From positions 1 through 29,373 of the forward strand of contig NZ_AUCH01000027.1 in NCBI RefSeq assembly GCF_000429665.1: a DNA stretch of 29,373 bases, given 5' to 3'. The DNA is from Azovibrio restrictus DSM 23866. GTDB taxonomy: Bacteria; Pseudomonadota; Gammaproteobacteria; Burkholderiales; Rhodocyclaceae. The translations under genes and the position numbers were made by a program. Below the pieces are notes generated by a model. It was given only the letters and a program-made list of their open reading frames with translations. It was not told the origin of the DNA and searched no databases. Of the stretch, positions 7,123 to 13,025 are shown one piece after another (positions within the stretch are counted from its first letter, which is position 1; every line of letters begins with the position of its first letter).

Positions 7123-8640
7123 ATGGCAACAGTAACTGAAGCAACCACGGTGCAGTATTCCGGCGATTACAGGGTGGATAGCCTGCTCTGGCTTTATGCC
7201 AACTGGAACTACAAGACCCCGTCCCAGAACGTGCTTTATTACACCTTCACCCTCGATACGGAGATGTATTACCACGCCGACGGGACCAATATTTCCGCCT
7301 TCAACAGCAATCAGGTGGCGGCGACCGAGGCTATTCTGGCCTATGCGGAAACTGTTACCGGGGTGGATTTCGTGCGGGTGTCGAATCCGGATCAGGCGGA
7401 TTTTCACTTTGCCAACTGCAATTTGTGGGACCCCTATACTTCCGGCCTGTGTTCCAACTCCTTCAGCTATAACTACGACGCCAGCGGCAATCTGACTTCC
7501 TATTCAGCGGAGTCCTATGTGTTCCTGGATGACCAGGAGTTCGGGGCCACCAACCTGGCAGCGGTGGCGGGCACCGAGGGCTATGAGACTTTGCTGCACG
7601 AGATCGGTCATGCCCTGGGGCTGGATCACCCCTTCGAAGGGGATCATGTCCTGCCGGTGGCTGAGGACAACACCAATAACACGGTGATGTCCTACACCAC
7701 GGCAGGGGACTACAAGAGCGAGTTCCAGGCCTATGACCTCATGGCCCTGCAGTGGATTTACGGGGGCGACGGCCTGGGGGGGCTGTATGGCCTCAATTCC
7801 ACCTATGGCCCTTCCCTGGCGCCAGAGACGACCACCCCGACCAGCGGCGATGACCGGATTCGTGCCGATGATGGCAACGAGAGCATTGATGGCCTGGGTG
7901 GGGTGGATACGGTGATCTACACCGGGGATCTGGGGCGTTACACGGTGACCCTGCAGGGCGGCAACATCCAGGTGACGGATGGCGTGGGCAGTGGCGGCAC
8001 GGATCTGCTGTCCCATGTGGAACGCCTGGCCTTTGATGATTTCGAGATCAATCTGAGCGTGCAGCAGACGGCCAATACCATTGCCGCAGCTGACCTGAAG
8101 TTGCTGGAGGAGCTTTATGTGGCTTTCTTCAACCGGGTGCCGGATGCCAATGGCTTGGAGTACTGGGTCACCCGTCTGGCCGGCGGCATGAGTACCGATG
8201 CCATTGCCGATGCCTTCTACGCAGCGGGAATTCAGGCTTCCGATCTGACGGGCTTCTCGGCGTCCATGAGTAACCGGGATTTCGTCAATGTGGTCTATCG
8301 CAATGTGCTGGGGCGCCCGGAAGGGGCGGATGCGGAGGGGCTGGCCTATTGGTCCGCCGCCCTGGCTTCGGGCCAGGAGACCAAGGGTTCCCTAGTGAAA
8401 TCCATCCTCTATTCGGCCCATACCTTCAAGGGCGATCCTACCTGGGGCTGGGTGGCTGACCTGCTCGACAACAAGGCCCTGGTGGCCGACCGGGTGGCGG
8501 TGGATTGGGGGGTCAATTACACGACGACGGACGAGTCCATCAGCAAGGGGATGGAAATTGCCGCAGCCGTGACCTCCACAGACACGGCTGCTGCCCTGGC
8601 CCTGGTGGGCGTGGATGCCAGCCAGCTGGTGCTGGTGTGA
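7123..8640 (+). CDS. Serralysin-like zinc metalloprotease with C-terminal DUF4214
   Basis: A 505-aa secreted M10-type (metzincin) protease. HEIGHALGLDH at residues 159-169 is the full HExxHxxGxxH zinc site, and VMSY at 188-191 is the Met-turn with the Tyr that serralysins use as an extra zinc ligand. After the catalytic domain (about 1-220) comes a short calcium-type region (SGDDRIRADDGN, GGVDTVIY) and a GTDLLSHVERLAFDD segment. DUF4214 follows from about residue 322 (LYVAFFNRVPDANGLEYW; VYRNVLGR), and the end is QLVLV. Classical serralysins carry a longer RTX array here. There is no N-terminal signal peptide, as expected for type I export. Two Cys (C99, C110) are unusual for this class. AAGGAGA lies 6 nt before the ATG. 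Likely role: processing or turnover of surface or external proteins. Confidence 0.88.
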   Translation: MATVTEATTVQYSGDYRVDSLLWLYANWNYKTPSQNVLYYTFTLDTEMYYHADGTNISAFNSNQVAATEAILAYAETVTGVDFVRVSNPDQADFHFANCNLWDPYTSGLCSNSFSYNYDASGNLTSYSAESYVFLDDQEFGATNLAAVAGTEGYETLLHEIGHALGLDHPFEGDHVLPVAEDNTNNTVMSYTTAGDYKSEFQAYDLMALQWIYGGDGLGGLYGLNSTYGPSLAPETTTPTSGDDRIRADDGNESIDGLGGVDTVIYTGDLGRYTVTLQGGNIQVTDGVGSGGTDLLSHVERLAFDDFEINLSVQQTANTIAAADLKLLEELYVAFFNRVPDANGLEYWVTRLAGGMSTDAIADAFYAAGIQASDLTGFSASMSNRDFVNVVYRNVLGRPEGADAEGLAYWSAALASGQETKGSLVKSILYSAHTFKGDPTWGWVADLLDNKALVADRVAVDWGVNYTTTDESISKGMEIAAAVTSTDTAAALALVGVDASQLVLV

Positions 8641-8658
8641 TGCTGATTGCTTGATGTG

Positions 8659-8681
8659 CCTGCGCCCCGGGGGGGCGCAGG
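8659..8681. other. Intercistronic GC hairpin
   Basis: CCTGCGCCCC and GGGGCGCAGG form a perfect 10-bp stem with a GGG loop between the protease and RTX genes. It has no T-run, so it may be an mRNA-stability or processing element rather than a terminator. Confidence 0.5.
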
Positions 8682-8736
8682 GGGTGGCCAGATGCGGCCT
8701 GATTCAGGCCCGGCCCCGACAGGAGAGGAGCGTGCC

Positions 8737-10452
8737 ATGGCGGTACTGACGGGAACTGCAGGGGCCGATACCCTCACGGGGACGGCGGAGGATGATGTGC
8801 TCACGGGGGGCGGCGGCGCCGATGTGCTGGACGGCCGGGGGGGGCAGGATACGGCCTCCTATGAGAACAGCAGCTCGGGCCTGAACATTTTCATGGTGCC
8901 CAGCAATGATGCCAGTGGCGATGCCTGGGGCGATGTCTTCATTTCCATCGAGAATGTGCGGGGCAGCAACTTTGGGGATTTCATTCACGGGGATGGGGGC
9001 AGCAACCGGCTGTACGGCCTGGGTGGGCGGGATACCCTGTATGGCGCTGGCGGCGCCGACCAGCTGTATGGGGGGGCTGATACCGATAATTTGGTTGGGG
9101 GGGCTGGGACGGATTTCATGGATGGTGGCGAGGGTATCGATACGCTCAGTTACCAGCTGGCCGATGGGGGCGTGACGGTTTCCCTGGCCGATTCCGGCTT
9201 GAATACGGGCTGGGCGGCGGGGGACAGCTATGTGAGCGTGGAGGACCTGACGGGTACCCTCTACGACGATGTGATTTACGGGGATGCCCAGGCGGTGAAC
9301 AACCTCTGGGGACTGGCCGGCAACGACCGGATTTATGGGGGCGCCGGTTACGACGTACTGATCGGCGATGCCGGGGCCGATTACCTGGATGGGGGGGAGG
9401 GGACGGACCTGGCGGATTACGAGACGGCCACCAGCGCCGTGGTGGCTTCCCTGGCCGATCCTTCCCGGAATACGGGGGACGCGGCAGGGGATGTCTATGT
9501 GAGCGTCGAGGATCTGGCTGGGAGCGCCTATGGTGATGTGCTTTATGGCGACGCGCAGGGTAATGGCATCAATGCCTGGCCTGGCAACGACACTGTCTAT
9601 GGGGGCGACGGCAACGATGGCCTGGACGGGGCTGAGGGGGATGATCTGCTCTACGGCGAAGGGGGCTGGGACCTGCTGGTCGGCGGTGCCGGGCGGGATA
9701 TGGCTGGTTACACGGGGGGAATTGCCGGTTACCGGGTCTATCTGAGTGATGGGTCCCAGTTTCCCGATACGGCGGGAGCTTATATGGTGAGTGCCGGTGG
9801 GGGCTCAGAAGGGACCGATACCTTGCGGCAGATGGAGGGACTGCGTTTTGCCGACATGACGGTGAATCTGACCATCCAGGATACGGCTGCGGGTATTTCT
9901 GCCACCCAGTTGAAGTTGCTGCAGGAACTCTATGTGGCTTTTTTCAACCGGGTGCCGGATGCCGACGGCCTGGAGTTCTGGATCACCCGCCTGCAGGCTG
10001 GGGAGAGCATCAACAGCATTTCCGAGTCCTTCTACGCGGCTGGCGTGGCAGCCGGTGCAGTCACCGGGTACAGCGATGCCATGAGCAGCGCTGATTTCGT
10101 CAATCTCGTCTATCGCAATGTTCTGGGGCGCAGCGAAGGGGCGGATGCCGAGGGGCTCCAGTACTGGAGCGGTGCCCTGGATGACGGCCGTGAGAGCCGG
10201 GGCTCCCTGGTGAAGGCCATCCTGGACTCTGCCCATACCTTCAAGGGGAATGCCACCTGGGGCTGGGTGGCCGATCTGCTGGACAACAAGGCGGCCGTGG
10301 CGGAGCTGTTTGCGGTGACCATGGGGCTGGGGTACCTGACGCCTGAGGATTCCATCAGCAAGGGCATGGAGATCGCTGCTGCCGTGACGGCCGGGGATAT
10401 TTCGGCTGCAGTGGCGCTGATCGGGGTCACGCCGGAGCAGATCAACCTCTGA
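8737..10452 (+). CDS. RTX-repeat protein with C-terminal DUF4214
   Basis: A 571-aa type I-secreted calcium-binding protein. The ATG at 8737 is chosen because AGGAGAGGAG lies just upstream; an in-frame ATG 90 bp earlier would add a low-complexity stretch unlike a real N-terminus. Residues about 1-320 are RTX nonapeptides (GGGGADVLDG, GGAGTDFMDGGEG, GGAGYDVLIG and others). They are arranged as about three copies of a ~90-aa unit, each with a GD.Y.S.E.L.GS.Y.D beta segment. Then come GTDTLRQMEGLRFADMTVNL and DUF4214 from about residue 392 (LYVAFFNRVPDADGLEFW, VYRNVLGR, WGWVADLLDNKA), ending EQINL. It has no catalytic domain. The C-terminal ~200 residues are nearly interchangeable with those of the upstream protease. 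It is probably a structural or docking component of the cell surface. Confidence 0.87.
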   Translation: MAVLTGTAGADTLTGTAEDDVLTGGGGADVLDGRGGQDTASYENSSSGLNIFMVPSNDASGDAWGDVFISIENVRGSNFGDFIHGDGGSNRLYGLGGRDTLYGAGGADQLYGGADTDNLVGGAGTDFMDGGEGIDTLSYQLADGGVTVSLADSGLNTGWAAGDSYVSVEDLTGTLYDDVIYGDAQAVNNLWGLAGNDRIYGGAGYDVLIGDAGADYLDGGEGTDLADYETATSAVVASLADPSRNTGDAAGDVYVSVEDLAGSAYGDVLYGDAQGNGINAWPGNDTVYGGDGNDGLDGAEGDDLLYGEGGWDLLVGGAGRDMAGYTGGIAGYRVYLSDGSQFPDTAGAYMVSAGGGSEGTDTLRQMEGLRFADMTVNLTIQDTAAGISATQLKLLQELYVAFFNRVPDADGLEFWITRLQAGESINSISESFYAAGVAAGAVTGYSDAMSSADFVNLVYRNVLGRSEGADAEGLQYWSGALDDGRESRGSLVKAILDSAHTFKGNATWGWVADLLDNKAAVAELFAVTMGLGYLTPEDSISKGMEIAAAVTAGDISAAVALIGVTPEQINL

Positions 10453-10556
10453 CGGACAGTTTTTCGGGGGCGGGCTTTGCCTGGAAGGGGGCCGCCATGC
10501 CCCCTGGCTCTTGTTCTGAGCGCTTTGTCCGGGCAGGAAATGATGTGGGGATAGGT

Positions 10557-10606
10557 GGGGGCTTTCATATAGTTGCGCAGCTTGGGCTATACTTGCCCCT
10601 TTTTTT
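10557..10606 (+). terminator. Terminator or attenuator just before the small 10618 gene
   Basis: GGGGC with TATAG (10558-10572) pairs with CTATA and GCCCC (10587-10599), with an internal loop, followed by seven T. It ends 11 nt before the ATG at 10618. It can terminate the RTX transcript, and it would also act as an attenuator in front of the small gene. It contains TTTCATATAG, also found at 12329-12338. TATACT at 10588-10593 could instead be a -10 box. Confidence 0.6.
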
Positions 10607-10617
10607 GAGATCGAGTC

Positions 10618-10860
10618 ATGAGCAATACCAACGTGGTGACCATCGACGGCAAGCCCTATCCCCTTGAATCCCTGAACGACGTGGCCCGCAGCCAGATCAT
10701 CAATCTGCGCGCTACCGAGCAGGAGATCGCCCGTCAGCAGTCCCTGCTGGCCATGCTGCAGACCGCCCGCGCTACTTATGCTCAGGCCCTGAAGGCAGAA
10801 CTGGGCAAGCTCGGGGAGGGTGACGAGTCCTCCAAGAAGGGCCGCGGCAAGTCCAAGTAA
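10618..10860 (+). CDS. Small coiled-coil protein (DUF6447-like)
   Basis: An 80-aa soluble protein. A short N-terminal beta element (VVTIDGKPYPLESL) leads into a long amphipathic helix (about residues 22-65, IINLRATEQEIARQQSLLAM), followed by a Lys/Gly/Ser-rich tail. The layout resembles a family I recall as DUF6447, found near type I secretion and surface-protein genes; that assignment is from memory and tentative. No enzymatic motif. Terminator-like hairpins on both sides suggest a short separate transcript. It could be a small cytoplasmic partner of the secretion substrates or the exporter, but no function is established. Confidence 0.75.
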   Translation: MSNTNVVTIDGKPYPLESLNDVARSQIINLRATEQEIARQQSLLAMLQTARATYAQALKAELGKLGEGDESSKKGRGKSK

Positions 10861-10898
10861 GCGGTTGTTCGATCAAGGGGTTCCGGCCCCGTCTCTGG

Positions 10899-10919
10899 CG
10901 GCCCTAGCGGGCCGTTTTT
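10899..10919 (+). terminator. Intrinsic terminator after the small coiled-coil gene
   Basis: CGGCCC and GGGCCG form a 6-bp stem with a TAGC loop, followed by five T. It lies 38 bp after the stop and 15 bp before the sapC-family ATG, so read-through could be regulated here. Confidence 0.7.
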
Positions 10920-10933
10920 CGTAGGAGTTCAGC

Positions 10934-11734
10934 ATGTCAGCCGTTGTTCCCCTGACCAGTTCCCGCCATGGCCGCAAGTACTGGCGGCGCTATACCGATT
11001 ACCGCTTTGCCGCCAGGGAGACCCTGGTTCCCTTGGTGCTGGCCGAGTTGCGTACCGCAGTGCTCAGCCTTCCCGTGGCCTTCGTACCCCGGGGTGAGAC
11101 TTTTGCGCTTGCTGCCGTTCTTGGGTTTGTCCCGGGGCGCAATCTCCTGGTGGCTCCCCAGGGCAACTGGCTGGCCGGCTATGTTCCTGCCTCCTTCCGT
11201 TGCCATCCCTTCAAACTGGCAGAAAACCAGGGGCGCATGGTGCTTTGCGTGGACGAGGAGAGTGAGCTGCTCAACGAGGAAGGGCAGGGCGAGGCCTTGT
11301 TTACCCCCGAAGGCGAGATGTCCTCGGTACTCCGGGAGGTCATGGAGTTCTTCCAGGTGATTGGTGGCAGCCATCCTGCCACCGTCAGGGCCTGTGCCCT
11401 GCTGCAGGAGCATGGCCTGATCGTGCCCTGGCCGGCTCAGGTGCAGCTGACGGGGGGGGCGACGGTCCTGGAAGGCTTGTTCCAGGTGGATCACGAAGCT
11501 TTGGGCCGGGTTTCGCCCGAGGTGCTGAAAACCCTGCTGGACAGCGGTGCGCTCTGGCTGGCCCATTGCCAGCTGCTCTCGCGGCAGCATCTGCCGGCCT
11601 TGGCCCAACTGGCGCGCAAGCTTGATGAGTTGGGAGCCCGGGGTGGCAAGCCAGCGCCGCTGCCGGAAAAGAACGGGGAGCTGGACTTGTCCTTCATGAA
11701 GGACGACGGGCTTCTGGACTTCGGCAATCTGTGA
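10934..11734 (+). CDS. SapC family protein
   Basis: A 266-aa protein of the SapC family, named after an S-layer-associated gene of Campylobacter fetus. The family pattern is clear: RYTDYRFAARETLVPLVLAE near the N-terminus, then LPVAFVPRGETFALAAVLGF. RNLLVAPQGNWLAGYVPASF follows, then CHPFKL and MVLCVDEESELL. The last 60 residues are variable and end in an acidic Asp/Leu-rich tail. TAGGAG lies 7 nt before the start. The biochemical role of SapC proteins is not established; they occur next to surface proteins and exporters, as here. It begins a gene pair with 11744-12283, 9 bp downstream. Confidence 0.85.
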   Translation: MSAVVPLTSSRHGRKYWRRYTDYRFAARETLVPLVLAELRTAVLSLPVAFVPRGETFALAAVLGFVPGRNLLVAPQGNWLAGYVPASFRCHPFKLAENQGRMVLCVDEESELLNEEGQGEALFTPEGEMSSVLREVMEFFQVIGGSHPATVRACALLQEHGLIVPWPAQVQLTGGATVLEGLFQVDHEALGRVSPEVLKTLLDSGALWLAHCQLLSRQHLPALAQLARKLDELGARGGKPAPLPEKNGELDLSFMKDDGLLDFGNL

Positions 11735-11743
11735 GGGCTGGAA

Positions 11744-12283
11744 ATGAGCCAGGATAAGGGTGTGGAGAAGGAGCGCCTGAGGTTGCTGCAGAAGGCCACC
11801 ACGGAATTCGTGCCGGAGGAGGATCGCCTGCTGTTGTCAGGACAGATGGAGGATGGTGAGCGGGTAGGGCTGTGGCTGACCCAGCGCCTTCTGGGGCGTT
11901 TGGTGCAGCCCCTGCTCCGCTGGGTGGAGGGCCGGGGGCTGGAGCGGGGCGACCCGGTGCCCAGGGGGGAGATTCTGCAGCGCTTTGCCCAGCAGGAAGC
12001 CCAGGCCAGGCAGCAACCGGAGCAGCGGGTGCAGTTGCCGAAGCAGGGGGGGCGCTGGCTGGTGCTGGCGGTGGATATGAAGGACCGGGGCGAGTACCTG
12101 CTGCTGAATTTCCGTGGTGAGGGAGTGGAGCCTGTCCAGTTGCTGGTGGACGGGGCTTTGCTGCGGCAGTGGCTGGGGATCGTGTACGGCCTGTATCGCA
12201 AGGCGGAATGGCCCCTGGATTTCTGGCCCCAGTGGATGACCAATGCGGCTCTGCCTGAGCCGGTGCCGGGTTTGTTGCACTGA
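11744..12283 (+). CDS. Conserved protein of unknown function next to sapC
   Basis: A 179-aa protein I do not recognise. Visible parts: a charged N-terminal helix; an EEDRLLLSGQMEDGERVGLW segment running into LTQRLLGRLVQPLLRWVEG; a Gln/Glu-rich linker (about residues 80-100, QAEQ-type composition); then a second folded part with WLVLAVDMKDRGEYLLLNF and an aromatic C-terminus (WPLDFWPQWM). No signal peptide or membrane helix, so probably cytoplasmic. It starts 9 bp after sapC and is probably co-translated with it. Its position between sapC and the exporter genes suggests a role in handling surface proteins, but that is inference only. Confidence 0.75.
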   Translation: MSQDKGVEKERLRLLQKATTEFVPEEDRLLLSGQMEDGERVGLWLTQRLLGRLVQPLLRWVEGRGLERGDPVPRGEILQRFAQQEAQARQQPEQRVQLPKQGGRWLVLAVDMKDRGEYLLLNFRGEGVEPVQLLVDGALLRQWLGIVYGLYRKAEWPLDFWPQWMTNAALPEPVPGLLH

Positions 12284-12328
12284 GCTCGCCTTCTGGCTTC
12301 GGGTTAAGAACCGTAAATTTTTTGTGGA

Positions 12329-12370
12329 TTTCATATAGGAAGGCGGGTAGACTCCGCCTCCTATATGAAA
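12329..12370. promoter_or_regulatory. 17-bp bulged palindrome covering the start codon of the TnpB-like gene
   Basis: TTTCATATAGGA-A-GGCGG (12329-12346) pairs with CCGCCTCCTATATGAAA (12354-12370): 17 bp with one bulged A and the 7-nt loop GTAGACT. The right arm contains the ATG at 12365-12367, and no Shine-Dalgarno is visible at normal spacing. It could be an autoregulatory operator, an RNA hairpin hiding the start codon, or a relic of the subterminal palindromes at ends of IS200/IS605 elements. Confidence 0.7.
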
Positions 12371-13009
12371 AATGTCCTCAGCGTCCATCTGGTCACCAAT
12401 CCCGAGCAGACCGCTCGTCTGCATGAGTTGCAGGTGGCTTTTGCCCAGGTTTGCAATGCGCTGGCTCCGCTCGTGCAGCAGACCCGCTGCTGGAATCGGG
12501 TGGGGCTGCATCACCTGGCCTATCGCAGCATGCGGGAGCGTTTTCCCCAGCTGGGTTCCCAGATGATCTGCAATGCCATCTACTCGGTGTCCCGTACCTG
12601 CCGCCGGGTTTACCGGGAGCCGGACAAGGGCTTGCCTTTGTTGCTGTTCCTTCCCACCGCGCCTGTCTATTTCGATCGTCACACCCTGAGTATCAAGAAT
12701 GGGCAGCTCTCCATGTTTACCCTGGATGGACGCATGCGCTTCCACCTGGGTCTGGCTGAGGCGGATCTGCAACGGTTTGCCGACGAGCGCCTGCGGGAAA
12801 TCATCCTGTCTCGGGGGACTGCCGGCTACTTCCTGCACTTCGTGTTCGCGGTGGAGGGGGAAGGGGATGGCGAAGAGGCCGAGATGCCTCACTACGTGGT
12901 GGTGCTGCCTCCCGAGGAGGAGGGGGGCAGCATGCGGGTGACGACCCTGGAAGGGCGGGATCTGGAAAGCGCGAAAGATGCGTGCGCTGCCGGTATCGCC
13001 CGGTTCTGA
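12365..13009 (+). CDS. RuvC-less TnpB-like protein (N-terminal half only)
   Basis: A 214-aa protein resembling the N-terminal (WED/REC-type) half of TnpB/OrfB from IS200/IS605 elements. The typical opening is present (SVHLVTNPEQTARLHELQVA, then F-x-x-x-C-N at 26-31). So are GLHHLAYRSMRERFPQL at 47-63, QMICNAIYSV at 66-75, and PVYFDRHTLSIK followed by QLSMFTLDGR at 100-123. A beta stretch, GYFLHFVFAVE, lies at 154-164. In TnpB the GIDLG-type RuvC-I motif would follow; here there is an acidic linker (EGEGDGEEAEM) and a short unrelated tail, with no RuvC, no zinc ribbon and no later fragment. The frame is intact and the exporter gene starts 16 bp on. I infer a domesticated DNA- or RNA-binding protein, perhaps a regulator of this locus. 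The family match is from pattern recognition, not a search. Confidence 0.7.
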   Translation: MKNVLSVHLVTNPEQTARLHELQVAFAQVCNALAPLVQQTRCWNRVGLHHLAYRSMRERFPQLGSQMICNAIYSVSRTCRRVYREPDKGLPLLLFLPTAPVYFDRHTLSIKNGQLSMFTLDGRMRFHLGLAEADLQRFADERLREIILSRGTAGYFLHFVFAVEGEGDGEEAEMPHYVVVLPPEEEGGSMRVTTLEGRDLESAKDACAAGIARF

Positions 13010-13025
13010 AGTTTTTGGATCAATC

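Noticed and set aside
8760..9720. Repetitive GGGGGCG-type DNA that could be mistaken for a direct-repeat or CRISPR-like array
   Set aside because: The periodicity follows codons of RTX nonapeptides in an intact reading frame, with no constant repeat and unique spacer pattern at DNA level.
12329..13009. An intact IS200/IS605 insertion sequence
   Set aside because: No tnpA, no RuvC half, no defined right end, and only 16 bp separate the gene from the exporter start. A functional transposon is not supported; a domesticated fragment is.
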